Part shown: positions 1 through 9,451 of the stretch, in pieces
Layout of the letters: each line of letters starts with the position of its first letter
How positions within the stretch are numbered: the stretch's first letter is position 1
Assembly: GCF_044457565.1 (NCBI RefSeq)
Contig: NZ_JBITGZ010000034.1
Location: 1 to 64,000, forward strand
Length of the DNA: 64,000 bases
From: Kitasatospora sp044457565
GTDB taxonomy: Bacteria; Actinomycetota; Actinomycetes; Streptomycetales; Streptomycetaceae
Direction of reading: 5' to 3'
Position numbers and translations under genes: made by a program
Notes under the pieces: model-generated
Told to the model about the DNA's origin: nothing
Databases searched by the model: none
The model's input: only the letters and a program-made list of their open reading frames with translations

Positions 1-106
1 GCGGCATCTCGTGAGCCCGGTCCAGCAGCTGGCCCAGCAGCCGCTCACCGAAGCCCTCCGACCGGTCGGCCGCAGCCCTGCGGTTCTCCCGTGCGAATTC
101 CGCCAT
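1..106 (-). CDS. N-terminus of an unidentified protein, cut by the window edge
   Basis: Reading leftward from an ATG at 106 gives 35 residues starting MAEFARENRRAAADRSEGFG and continuing with a Leu-rich amphipathic stretch (GERLLGQLLDRAHEMP) to the window edge. The composition is that of a helical N-terminal region. It resembles, from memory only, the N-termini of Streptomyces SpoIIE/PP2C-type phosphatases, but too little is visible to name it. It diverges from the five-gene block on its right. Confidence 0.4.
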   Translation of the reverse strand, partial: MAEFARENRRAAADRSEGFGERLLGQLLDRAHEMP

Positions 107-976
107 GGGCACCTCAGTTCCCCGCAGCGGCCCTCTCCATCGGCCGGCTTTCTGCCTCGCCCCACGCAGCCGCGCGAGCGCCGCACTGGCGTCTTCTCCG
201 TCTCAGCATCGCACCGGCTCTCACCCCGCGACACCCGAGCTGGATGGATCTTGTGCGCATCGGCTGCGGCCCCCGGCCTGCCTTCGCAGCCGCGAACCGT
301 CCGAGAACGGATGAGGTGTCTTGGTGGTCCTCGGGGCCGACCAGCGGCAACGCGCAACGCGGAGCGACGTGCTCACTCCAGGAGCCGGTTCGCCTGGACC
401 CCGTGGGGCGGTCGGCCGCACGGCCAGCGCCTGTCCCGGACGGCCCGGCAGCTGCGTTGGTGAACTGACGCGACGGTATTCGAGTACCTGACTTGCCTGA
501 ATTCGCGCTTTATCGGAGTGATTTCGGCCGGTCCTCGACGCGACGACGTGGGCGTTCGCGGGCTCCTGGACATCTGCGCTGACGGCGGCGGTGTGCGGCG
601 GGTCGTCAGGGTTCCGACGCAGGAAAGTCCGCTGCTGCCGGCAAGGCAGCCCGGACCTCTGATTGGCTGGTTTCCCGTGCTATGCCTCGGGCCTGGAGGG
701 CGCCGACCGTGCGCGGAGATGGTCTATCGCCAGCTCGGATGCCTTCCATGGCCCTTTGAAACGCTTCTGCAGGTCTGGGAGGACGCGCGCGGCAGATCCA
801 CCCTTTGGTGCAGTTTGCACACTTCCTTTCGGCCATATTCGTCACTGGAGGTAGTTGTTTGCATGCTAAAAGTGTTCACCTGGTTAGGCTCCTCGCAGCG
901 GACACGTCAGACCCGTAGCCGGACCGGCGCGGGCCTCCGCCTTCCCCTTTTGCCACGAGTAGAGGGCTGGATCGCT
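107..976. other. 870-bp region without a convincing gene
   Basis: Several frames are open here, but none has a recognisable protein or a good ribosome site. One of them is the upstream extension of the frame of the 977 gene, which would add 153 residues of low-complexity translation. It probably contains the promoters for the leftward gene at 106 and the rightward block starting at 977. I could not identify -35/-10 elements with confidence. Confidence 0.45.
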
Positions 977-3526
977 GTGACAGCACGCGTGGAAGACGTT
1001 CAGAAGCTTCTCGACCAGACGGCGGGTGGTGCGGTCGAGATCCCGGTGCCCGTGTTCGCCGACCCCGACGCCGCGGCGCTCGTCTTTCCGGGCGGCACCG
1101 TGCGGATCGACGGCGCGGTGTGCGACTCGCGGACGCTGTCGGTCGGCGGGCAGGCCATGATCACCGCGTCCACGGCACCGGTGGACCTCGCGTTCACCGC
1201 CGACGGCGAGTGGGTGACCGGAGCGGTGGCCACCGTGGATCTCGGCGAGGGACGCCGGCTGGTCCTGGTCGACGGCGCTCCGCAAGGTACGGCACTGCCC
1301 GCCGGGGCCTGGGCGCTGACGGACGGTCGGGCGCTGCGGTTGACCAGGCGCACGCCCGCGCCGCCGACCGACCCCGAACGCCTGGACGGCCTGGGCCGGG
1401 CCCTGCCCGCCGTCAAGCACCGGGACGGAGCCGCCCGCGACCGCACCCCCCAGGCGCTGGTCACCGAGCACGGCATCCTCACCCCCCGCCCAGGACCGCG
1501 CCGCCGCAAGGGCATGCGGGTCCTCGAAGCGCCGTCGGTGCGCGGCTGGTCGCCGATCGGCACGCCCGGCGGCGACAACGGCCTGAGCGTCGACTACTAC
1601 AACCCGCCGCTGCGGATCGCCGGCGCGCTGACCGCGCTGCCGGCCTCCCCGCCGTACAAGACGGTGGTCGGCGGCGTACTGCTGGTGGACACCGGCGCGT
1701 TCAACGGCTCGGCCATGGGCGCCTACGTGGTTCCCGACGGCAGCGGCGCGGACCCGTCGCTGTTCGCCTACGGCTCGCTCGGCAGCCAGGTCGGCTTCGG
1801 CCCGCCGCTGTTCCAGGTGCGCGGCATCTCCGCCGGGTTCGGCTGGAACAGCCGCGTGCGCGTCCCGGCAGCCGACGCCCTGGGCAGCTTCCCGTTCCTC
1901 GTCGCACTCGACAACCCCGGCGAGATCGGCGCCGACGACGAGGAGGTCGACCCGCTCAAGGTCCTCGGCGAGCTGATCGGCGGCTCCAACCCATGGGTGC
2001 GGCCCCAGGAGGGCGACCTCTGGTTCGCCGCCGGCCTGGCCTTCGACTGCTTCGAGACGTTCCGCGGCCACGCCATGGCGCTGGTGCAGACCGGATCCGA
2101 CCTGACGATCAGCCTGCTCGGCGTCGCCGGGATGCAACTGCCCACCAAGAGCGACAAGAAGATCGCCCGGGTGGAGATCGGCATTGAAGCGACCCTGCGC
2201 CCGACGGCAGGAGAGCTGAGCATCGGCGCGGCGTTTACCGAGAAGACGTTCCTCATCGACCCGAACTGCAAGCTGCGCGGCGGCGTCGGCATGAAGTTCT
2301 GGTTCGGCAGCCACGCCCACGCCGGCGACTTCGCGTTCATGCTCGGCGCGATCCCCGCAGGCCGGGAACTGCCCGCCCGCTACCCAAAGCAGCAGCCGGC
2401 CGGCCTGACCTGGGGCGTCGGCTCCACCGTCAACATCACCGGCAACGCCTACGCCGCGTTCACCCCCAAGTCCCTGATGGCCGGCGGCTCCCTGGACGTC
2501 GTCTTCCAGTCCGGGATGCTGCGGGCCTGGCTCACCGCCCGGGTGGACGCCCTGCTGGAGTGGAACCCCTTCTACTTCGACGTCGGCATGGGCATCCGGG
2601 TCGGCGTCTCCGCCACCATCAAGGTCTGGTTCGTCAAGATCAGGATCTCGATCGAGGTCGGCGTCAGCGTCCGGGTCTGGGGCCCCGCGGTGGGTGGTGA
2701 GGCCACCGTCCACCTGTGGTTCATCTCCTTCACCATCGGCTTCGGCGCCGGCCGCCGCAGCCAGGCCCCGGCGCTGGACTGGGGAGGCTTCCAGGGGATG
2801 CTGCCGCCGCCCGAGAACATGGTCCGCACCACCCCGATCGCCGGATACACGGGCGAGGGCGCCCCGCCGACACGAGGCGCGGTCAAGCCGTGGCTGGTCA
2901 GCAATGGCGGCTTCACCTTCACCGCCGACACCCAGGCGCCCGTCAGCAAGGTCTACCTGAATCAGGGCGGCGACACCATCGAGGTTGCCACCGACGGCGC
3001 CGGGGTGGACATCCTGCCCATGCACCTGCGGGGCAAGGGCAGCGAACTGCGCGTCTGGCTCACCTACAACGGCCAGGCCTCGAAGCTGACGCCGTGGGGC
3101 CGCGCCGTCCTGCGCGGCAACGTGCCCAACGGTCTGTGGGGCCAGCAGGCCGACGCGCCGAACGACGGGATCATCCCCGACCGGATCCTCGGGATCCGGC
3201 TGACGTCGCCGCCGGTCGACCACGGCACCTCCACCGGGTTCCTCGACGAGCAGGCCATCTCCTTCGACCCGATCAACCCCGACGGCAACCAGCCGCTGTC
3301 CGCCGGCGAGCCGGCCACGGGCCCGGAGCCGAAGCGGCCCGCCGGCGTCATTGCCGTGATCCAGGACGACATCGACAGCACCGCCACCCGCCGCAGCCGC
3401 ACCGCCCTGGCCCAGGCCCTGACCGCTCTCGGCGCCGACCTCGGCGCGCTCGACACCGACCTGAGCGGCTACGCGAACGCCGCCGGCACCGCGTTCACCG
3501 CCGCGCCGATGCTCGTCGCCGGCTGA
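977..3526 (+). CDS. DUF6603 domain protein, first gene of a five-gene block
   Basis: The product is 849 aa from the GTG at 977, with a GAGGG ribosome site about 10 nt upstream; the frame is open further upstream but without protein-like sequence. The centre (about residues 460-600) alternates polar and hydrophobic residues in long beta strands, for example FYFDVGMGIRVGVSATIKVW, followed by VWGPAVGGEATVHLWFISFT. The WGP...GG pattern and the 'AFTPKSLMAGG' element are typical of the DUF6603 family as I know it. That family is uncharacterised. I see no signal peptide and no single transmembrane helix, so a cytosolic beta-rich structural protein is more likely than a membrane protein. The next gene follows after a hairpin-containing gap of 107 nt. 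The function is unknown. Confidence 0.85.
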   Translation: MTARVEDVQKLLDQTAGGAVEIPVPVFADPDAAALVFPGGTVRIDGAVCDSRTLSVGGQAMITASTAPVDLAFTADGEWVTGAVATVDLGEGRRLVLVDGAPQGTALPAGAWALTDGRALRLTRRTPAPPTDPERLDGLGRALPAVKHRDGAARDRTPQALVTEHGILTPRPGPRRRKGMRVLEAPSVRGWSPIGTPGGDNGLSVDYYNPPLRIAGALTALPASPPYKTVVGGVLLVDTGAFNGSAMGAYVVPDGSGADPSLFAYGSLGSQVGFGPPLFQVRGISAGFGWNSRVRVPAADALGSFPFLVALDNPGEIGADDEEVDPLKVLGELIGGSNPWVRPQEGDLWFAAGLAFDCFETFRGHAMALVQTGSDLTISLLGVAGMQLPTKSDKKIARVEIGIEATLRPTAGELSIGAAFTEKTFLIDPNCKLRGGVGMKFWFGSHAHAGDFAFMLGAIPAGRELPARYPKQQPAGLTWGVGSTVNITGNAYAAFTPKSLMAGGSLDVVFQSGMLRAWLTARVDALLEWNPFYFDVGMGIRVGVSATIKVWFVKIRISIEVGVSVRVWGPAVGGEATVHLWFISFTIGFGAGRRSQAPALDWGGFQGMLPPPENMVRTTPIAGYTGEGAPPTRGAVKPWLVSNGGFTFTADTQAPVSKVYLNQGGDTIEVATDGAGVDILPMHLRGKGSELRVWLTYNGQASKLTPWGRAVLRGNVPNGLWGQQADAPNDGIIPDRILGIRLTSPPVDHGTSTGFLDEQAISFDPINPDGNQPLSAGEPATGPEPKRPAGVIAVIQDDIDSTATRRSRTALAQALTALGADLGALDTDLSGYANAAGTAFTAAPMLVAG

Positions 3527-3542
3527 CCGGACGCGCCGCACC

Positions 3543-3574
3543 GGGCCGCCCCACGCCGTCCCGTGGGGTGGCCC
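3543..3574 (+). terminator. Intergenic hairpin after the DUF6603 gene
   Basis: Arms 3543-3555 and 3562-3574 pair over 13 positions, 12 Watson-Crick and one G-U, around a 6-nt loop. No T-tract follows. It may be a partial terminator or an mRNA processing or stability element that sets expression ratios within the block, because the next gene starts only 60 nt downstream on the same strand. Confidence 0.55.
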
Positions 3575-3633
3575 GCGCCGCCGCGCGCTGTCCGCCCCCG
3601 CCCTTTGCCGCGTCCTGTCGAAAGGCACGCCCT

Positions 3634-5865
3634 GTGACCACCACGTCCGAACCCGCCCCCCAGCCGCGCACCAGCGCTCCGGGTGCCGAGCACCGCACCC
3701 GGTTCTTCGACCATCGCATCCCGTCGCTGTACGCGGGCCGCTACAGGATCGACAACCGGCAGACCCTCAAGGACCTCGACGGAGCGGACCGCGTCATCGA
3801 CGCCACCCCGCAGCCCTTCGACGTCGTCCAGCCGCGCTTCAGCTTCGATCCGACCGGCATCAACGCGCAGTTCCCCGTGCCGGACGCCGTCGGCACCTAC
3901 AGCCAGACCCTCGCCCACATCAACCTCGACGCCCCCGGCCTGCCCTGGAACCGCCCACTGGGCCCCGAGCAGCCGGCCGCCGTCCCGTGGATGGCCCTGC
4001 TGCTGTTCCGAGAGGACGAACTACCCGAGGACCCGGACGCGGTGGGCCTCGTCACCGCCGGCACCGTGCGCCGGCTCCTGGACGGCGCCCTCGGCTCCGG
4101 CCGCCCGCCCGCGCTGCCGCCGGAGAGCCTGCGCCCGGACGAGTACGACGAGCAGTGCGCCACCGTCCTCGTCCCCGCCGCCCTGTTCGACGCGGTGAAG
4201 CCGCTGCCCGCAGAGATGGCCTACCTGGCACACCTGCGCGAGGGCGGGCGCCCCGACGCCACCCGGGCCGGCACCGATCCCGAGCCGGACGAGGGTGAGC
4301 TCAACGCCGTGCTGGTCGCCAACCGCTTCCCCGCCGCCACCGGCGGACGCCACGTCGCCCACCTCGTCTCCCTCGAAGGCCACGACCGGTACCTGACCAC
4401 CCCCGCCCCCACCGAAGGCGTGCGCCTGGTCTCCCTCGCCAGCTGGTCCTTCACCACCGAACCCGACTCCGGCATCGGCTTCGGCGACCTGTGCCAGCAC
4501 CTGGCCACCACCGACGGCACCACCCCCCGCCCCGCCGATCAGCTGCGCCTTCGCGTGCCGACCACCGGCCCGGCCAACCCGGCCGGAGCGCAGAAGGAGG
4601 CCCTGGACCGGATGGCAGGCGGCGCCGTCGCCCTTCCGCAACGCCTGGAGAGCGGCGAGCGCACCCTCGCCTTCTACCGGGGCCCGCTCACCGCGCAGCC
4701 GGCCCGGGACCTGCCCCCGGCGGCCGCCACCCGCCTGGACTCCCCGGGCGAGGCGCTGATCTACCTGCAGCAGTACGGCGTCTTCGACGCCGCCTACGCC
4801 GCCGCGTTCACCACCGGGCGCACCCTCGCCCTCGCCGACGCCGAGTTCCGCACCGCGCTACTGGAGTTCCGCTCCGCCGCCCGCGCCGCGGCCCGTCGCC
4901 TCGCCTCCCACCCGGAGCTCGCCGCACGGTCCGCCGCAATCCTGACCGGGCGTCACCTCACCGCGCCGCTCGCCTTCGAGGCCTTCGACCGCCTCCTCAC
5001 GGACGGCGACGCACGCTCCGGCGGCGCCCGCCTCAACCAGGCCCTCGACCAGGCCGGCCCGCAACTGCGCGCCGGCCGCCGCCGCAGCGCAGCCCGCGCC
5101 CGCCGCAGCATCGGCGACGCACGCGCCGTCCTCGCCCAGCCCGGCGTCGCCGACCTCCTCACCCAGGCCGCCCCCGACAAGTTCGCGAAGGTCACCGCCT
5201 GGCTGGACGCGCTGCGCCGCCTGGAACTGCTGAGCCTGTCCCACCTGGTCCCCGACCCGCGCGCGCTGCCGGCGGAGAGCATCCGCTTCGCCTACCTCGA
5301 TCCCGCCTGGGTGCGGGCGGCCGTGGACGGCGCGTTGAGCGTCGGCGTCGGCCACGCCCTGGACGCCGACCTCAACGCCCTCGCGACCGGTGGCGGGCCC
5401 GTCCCGAAGTGCGCGGTGCTGATCAACTCCAGCCTGGTCCCGAACTGGCCGAACACCATCGTCGCCGCCTACCAGGGCACGGACATCGTCGAGCCCGTGC
5501 GCGACGCGGTGTTCGGCCTGGAGACTCGCCTGCTGCTCTACCCGGAGGTCATCGACCGCTTCGAACTGGCAGAGCCGCCGCGCGGCCTGTGCTTCGGCAT
5601 CGGCGACGTCGGCACCATCGAGCTCCGCGAGATCTCCGGGGACCGGATCGGCCACCCCAAGGGCGAGTTCCCGCAGCCGGCCGGCTTCGCCCGGTTCCTG
5701 CGCCCCGGGGGCCGCGACGTTCTCAACGTCGACGGCACCGGCGACGCCCTGCTGCCCGCCCTGTCCGGCGCGCACGGGCTCACCGGTGGGCAGCGGATCT
5801 CCTCCGCCCAGTTCGCCCTGCAGATGATTAACGCGCCGCAGGCACAGACCTTCTCCCGGCCCTGA
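3634..5865 (+). CDS. Unrecognised 743-aa protein, second gene of the block
   Basis: The GTG at 3634 is preceded by an AAAGG motif at 3621-3625, and coding-like sequence begins there, although the frame is open far upstream. The N-terminus is Pro/Thr rich, then comes a soluble alpha/beta sequence (…RFFDHRIPSLYAGRYRI…). An Arg-rich stretch, GRRRSAARARRSIGDAR, lies near residue 480. There is no signal peptide, no transmembrane segment and no catalytic motif I recognise. Length and position between the DUF6603 gene and the 1159-aa gene suggest that the three are used together. I cannot assign a family. Confidence 0.8.
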   Translation: MTTTSEPAPQPRTSAPGAEHRTRFFDHRIPSLYAGRYRIDNRQTLKDLDGADRVIDATPQPFDVVQPRFSFDPTGINAQFPVPDAVGTYSQTLAHINLDAPGLPWNRPLGPEQPAAVPWMALLLFREDELPEDPDAVGLVTAGTVRRLLDGALGSGRPPALPPESLRPDEYDEQCATVLVPAALFDAVKPLPAEMAYLAHLREGGRPDATRAGTDPEPDEGELNAVLVANRFPAATGGRHVAHLVSLEGHDRYLTTPAPTEGVRLVSLASWSFTTEPDSGIGFGDLCQHLATTDGTTPRPADQLRLRVPTTGPANPAGAQKEALDRMAGGAVALPQRLESGERTLAFYRGPLTAQPARDLPPAAATRLDSPGEALIYLQQYGVFDAAYAAAFTTGRTLALADAEFRTALLEFRSAARAAARRLASHPELAARSAAILTGRHLTAPLAFEAFDRLLTDGDARSGGARLNQALDQAGPQLRAGRRRSAARARRSIGDARAVLAQPGVADLLTQAAPDKFAKVTAWLDALRRLELLSLSHLVPDPRALPAESIRFAYLDPAWVRAAVDGALSVGVGHALDADLNALATGGGPVPKCAVLINSSLVPNWPNTIVAAYQGTDIVEPVRDAVFGLETRLLLYPEVIDRFELAEPPRGLCFGIGDVGTIELREISGDRIGHPKGEFPQPAGFARFLRPGGRDVLNVDGTGDALLPALSGAHGLTGGQRISSAQFALQMINAPQAQTFSRP

Positions 5866-5904
5866 GCCCCGCCCACCCCCACACCGACGAAAGGACCCCG
5901 GGCC

Positions 5905-8900
5905 ATGTCCGTGGACAACACCCTCATCGTGCCGGTCGAGGTCGCGGCCCTCGCCGTGAACCGGCAGACCCGCGACACCGGCACCCCGCACGTGTTCCAC
6001 CGCTGGATCACCAACTTCAAGAACATCGGCGAAGGCGTCGCCCCCGAGCCCGCCCCGTTCTCCAGCCCCGAGGAATGGACCGGCCGCGAGGACCGCCTCG
6101 GCGTCTACCTCCAGTGGGAACTGCCCGCCGCCCTCACCCGCGGCCGCCACGACGAGGAGGAGGGCATCGGCGACTTCCCCCTGGTGCCCAACCGGTGGCT
6201 CGTCGTCCGCCACACCGACAGCACCCGCACGCTCAAGGCCTGGATCGTCGAGAGCGACTACCTCGACCCGATGGACGGCAGCGTCTCCTTCCAGAACCCC
6301 GACTTCGACCCCGACCCCGACAGTGACAGCGAAGAACCCCCCGCGACCCTGATCGGCAAGTGCCACGAACTCACCGGCCCGTGGCGCGAGCCCACCGACC
6401 GCCGGGCGCAGTTCCTCACCGCGATCGGCCCCGGACTGCTGACCTTCTCGGTCTTCCAGCCCTACAACAGCAACGTCTTCTCCCTGCACGACACCCTCCT
6501 GGACACCCCCGAGGGCGAACTGCCGGCGCGGGAGCGGCTCAGCTACTTCGTCGCCGGCTGGTACGCGGACGCTGGCAGCGACATCCTCGCCGGCACCGAG
6601 GACCTCGCCGCGCTGCTGGAACGCCTGCAATGGACGCCACCCGTCGGCTCCGGCAGCGGCATCCGCTCCTCCGTCTACTCCGGTACCGTCCTGGGGCTGG
6701 ACTGGGACCTGACCGGCCCTGTCCCCGACTCGCCCTGCCCGAAGCCGGCCGACGTCACCCCGATCGTGTCCAACAGCATCGCCGAGGCCGTCGCCGAACT
6801 CGGCGCCCAGGCCGACGGCCAGGGCGCCCTGTCCCGCGACGAGGCCGAGCTGTTCCGGGCCTTCCTGCTCGGCGGCATCGACGCCCTGGAGGAACGCGAC
6901 CGGCCCGAGGCCGACATCCTTACCGACCGCCGCGCCCACGACAGCGCCTTCGGCCCCGTGCCCGGCGGATACCGCTGGTTCATCGGCGAACGAGGCGAGG
7001 AGACCGGCCGCAGCACCTCCCGCGCCACCCGGGCAGCGGAGGCCGACACCGTCGCCGAACTCAACCGCCGCCAGGCCGCCCACGACGCCACTGAAGCCGA
7101 ACTCGACACCGCCCGCGAACACCTCTACCACCTGTGGTGGCTCACCCACCTCAAGAAGAAGCCCTCCGACTTCACCGGCCGCATCGACGACGAACTCGAC
7201 CCGGACAACGCGGACGGCGCAGCCGGACGAGTCTTCGCCCTCGCCCGCGACCTGGCAGGGCAGCGCGCCGACCTGCCCTGGGGCAGGAGCGAAGCAGACC
7301 TCGCGGCACGCATCGACACCCTCTATCCGGCTTACGGCGCCCGCGCCGCCCGTCGCCTGATCCGGGTGCCCGCCGAGGACTTCGAGTACAGCGCCGACCC
7401 GGTCCTCACCCTGGAGGGCGCCAACCTCCACGCCCCCCTCACCCGCGACACCGCCCTGCCCTGCCGCACCCCCGAACGCATCGTCACCCGCGCCTCCAAC
7501 ATCACCACCACCGACGTCGCCGCCACCGCCGCCCAGATCAACCTCACCGGCCAGCAGCCGCCCTGCCTCCCCGCGCTGCTCAGCGAGTTCCTCATCCTCG
7601 ACCGCGCCCTGAAGACCGGCGCTATCCGCGATGTCACCGGCACCCTGCCCGAGTACGGCACCGCACCCTGGGCCATGCCGTGGCAGCCGCTGTTCCTGCT
7701 GTGGAAGGCCACCTACTTCCCCCTGCCGCTGCGCGACGGCGACACCCCGCACTGGGAGTTCATCGACGGCTCCCGCTACCAGTGGAAGGGCACCGGAGAG
7801 CCCGGCACCCCGCTGACCGTCTCCGGCCGCCAGACCCTCGCCCCCTCCGCCGGCCACATCGTCGACGGCATCCTCCAGAGCTATGCCCGCGTCCGCGACC
7901 AGCTGCCCGCCGACGCGCTGCGGCAGGTGCGCTCCCAGGCCCGTGAGGCGGACTACCTCTCCCAGACCCTCGACGGCTTCGGCGCCGCCATCGCCCAACG
8001 CCAGCCCCTGGCCGGCCTCCAGCCCACCGGCGAGCTCGCCGACCTCATCGGCAACGGCGACTACCCCCCGCCGGACCCCGGCCCCGGCAAAGCCAGCCCC
8101 TGGGACCCCGACCCCGTCTCCACCTTCCAGGAGCTGCGCGCCGGCCAGCTCGCCTTCCTCGACCTGGCCGTCGTCGACCGCTTCGGACGGTCCGTCAACC
8201 TCATTGCAAACCCGTCCCACTTCCGCCCCGAGATGCCCGACACCATGCGCCCGGCCCACCCCGTCAGCAAGGACGACTCCGACCGGCTGGTCGAGCTCGG
8301 CCCGCGCCTGCTCCAGCCGGCCCGGCTGCGCTTCGACTTCCTCGCAGCCACCGGCGACGAGGACACCGACCTCACCCCCGGGACCAACCCCGTCTGCGCC
8401 TGGCTGCTGCACAACCGCCTCGACCAGTCCCTCGTCGTGTACGCCCCCGACGGGGCCGCACTCGGCGAACTCCGGGTCACCCTCAACGCCAACGGCCAGC
8501 GGGAGGTCTCCTGGTCCGCCCTGCCCGGCTCCGAGGTGACCCGGTTCGAACAGCTGCAGGCGCTGGCTCCCCACCCCTACCAGCTGCTCAACGCTGTGAA
8601 GACCCGCGGGCCGCAGACCTTCGACGCGTTCCGCGCCACCGTCGACCAGGCCCTGCAGACCATCGATCCGGACGGTCCCGCCGACCCCGGCCTCGGCTTC
8701 CTCCTCGGCCGCCCGCTCGCCCTGGTCCGCACCCGCCTCACCATGAACCTGCGCGGCCCCCTGCGCACCGACGTCAGCTGGCACAACCTCTTCGAGCCGT
8801 CACCCTCCCAGCTGCCCACCTACCCCTGGGCGATCCGCCTCGGCGAGGCGCAGCAGAGCGACGACGGCCTGGTCGGCTACGTCCTCGACGACGACTACGA

Positions 8901-9384
8901 GCACTTTGAGACGGTCATCAACCCGGCTGCCGGCGGCGGGGGATACCTGCGGCCGATCGGCGACCGGCCCAGCCTGGAACTGGACTTCGGCGACCACAGC
9001 ACCGCGGTCGCCACCGTGCTGCTGGACCCGCGCGCCGCCGTGCACGCCACCACCGACATCCTCGCCACCAAGAAGGTCTTCGTCCCGCAGGAGTTCACCG
9101 ACCAGGCGATCGCCCGAATGGCCGTCAACTTCCGCACCGGCCCGCTCCTGGCCGCCACCACCGCCCTGCGCGGCCCGCAGGGCGAGAGTGAGGAGACCGT
9201 CCTCATGCCGGCCCCGGCCGGTGTCGTCGGCACCTGGAGCTGGTCCGAGAACCGCGGCGGTGAGTGGGAGAAGCTGCCGATCCTCGGCCAGGACCAGTAC
9301 GACCTGCCCCTCGCCGAACCCGAGATCCGCTCCGGCTTCCTCACCCTCGACGACGCTGTCGCCCACAGCCGCACCGACCGCTGA
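5905..9384 (+). CDS. Unrecognised 1159-aa protein, third and largest gene of the block
   Basis: The ATG at 5905 has an AAAGGA ribosome site at 5890-5895, and the gene follows the 743-aa gene by 39 nt. The protein starts without a signal peptide (MSVDNTLIVPVEVAALAVNR). It has an acidic tract near residues 130-146 (DFDPDPDSDSEEPP) and a charged, coiled-coil-like segment near residues 368-420 with many Ala/Glu/Arg. Long Trp- and Tyr-containing beta-type regions follow. No known domain is evident. Its last 18 codons (RSGFLTLDDAVAHSRTDR) occur a second time at 10954-11010, the scar of a tandem duplication. I infer a structural role beside DUF6603, with no direct proof. Confidence 0.82.
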   Translation: MSVDNTLIVPVEVAALAVNRQTRDTGTPHVFHRWITNFKNIGEGVAPEPAPFSSPEEWTGREDRLGVYLQWELPAALTRGRHDEEEGIGDFPLVPNRWLVVRHTDSTRTLKAWIVESDYLDPMDGSVSFQNPDFDPDPDSDSEEPPATLIGKCHELTGPWREPTDRRAQFLTAIGPGLLTFSVFQPYNSNVFSLHDTLLDTPEGELPARERLSYFVAGWYADAGSDILAGTEDLAALLERLQWTPPVGSGSGIRSSVYSGTVLGLDWDLTGPVPDSPCPKPADVTPIVSNSIAEAVAELGAQADGQGALSRDEAELFRAFLLGGIDALEERDRPEADILTDRRAHDSAFGPVPGGYRWFIGERGEETGRSTSRATRAAEADTVAELNRRQAAHDATEAELDTAREHLYHLWWLTHLKKKPSDFTGRIDDELDPDNADGAAGRVFALARDLAGQRADLPWGRSEADLAARIDTLYPAYGARAARRLIRVPAEDFEYSADPVLTLEGANLHAPLTRDTALPCRTPERIVTRASNITTTDVAATAAQINLTGQQPPCLPALLSEFLILDRALKTGAIRDVTGTLPEYGTAPWAMPWQPLFLLWKATYFPLPLRDGDTPHWEFIDGSRYQWKGTGEPGTPLTVSGRQTLAPSAGHIVDGILQSYARVRDQLPADALRQVRSQAREADYLSQTLDGFGAAIAQRQPLAGLQPTGELADLIGNGDYPPPDPGPGKASPWDPDPVSTFQELRAGQLAFLDLAVVDRFGRSVNLIANPSHFRPEMPDTMRPAHPVSKDDSDRLVELGPRLLQPARLRFDFLAATGDEDTDLTPGTNPVCAWLLHNRLDQSLVVYAPDGAALGELRVTLNANGQREVSWSALPGSEVTRFEQLQALAPHPYQLLNAVKTRGPQTFDAFRATVDQALQTIDPDGPADPGLGFLLGRPLALVRTRLTMNLRGPLRTDVSWHNLFEPSPSQLPTYPWAIRLGEAQQSDDGLVGYVLDDDYEHFETVINPAAGGGGYLRPIGDRPSLELDFGDHSTAVATVLLDPRAAVHATTDILATKKVFVPQEFTDQAIARMAVNFRTGPLLAATTALRGPQGESEETVLMPAPAGVVGTWSWSENRGGEWEKLPILGQDQYDLPLAEPEIRSGFLTLDDAVAHSRTDR

Positions 9385-9397
9385 CCAGTCGCCACTA

Positions 9398-9427
9398 CCG
9401 TGCCGCCCCGCGCCTGGGGCGGCACGG
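9398..9427 (+). terminator. Intergenic hairpin upstream of the first scaffold paralogue
   Basis: A perfect 12-bp stem (arms 9398-9409 and 9416-9427) with a 6-nt loop lies between the 1159-aa gene and the gene at 9452. The ribosome site AAGGAG follows at 9440-9445. A similar 9-bp hairpin stands before the second paralogue, so it is part of the duplicated unit. No T-tract follows, so attenuation or mRNA processing is as likely as termination. Confidence 0.6.
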
Positions 9428-9451
9428 CCACCCCCTACTAAGGAGCCATTC

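Noticed and set aside
107..976. A 153-residue N-terminal extension of the DUF6603 protein
   Set aside because: The extension has no family-like sequence, and a plausible ribosome site precedes the GTG at 977.
884..3628. 914-codon minus-strand open frame
   Set aside because: It is antisense to the DUF6603 gene, with low-complexity Arg/Gly/Val sequence and no ribosome site.
4858..8784. Very long minus-strand open frame (1308 codons)
   Set aside because: It is antisense to the 743-aa and 1159-aa genes. It is open because GC-rich codons have few stops on the opposite strand, and its Gly/Ala/Val-rich translation has no domain.
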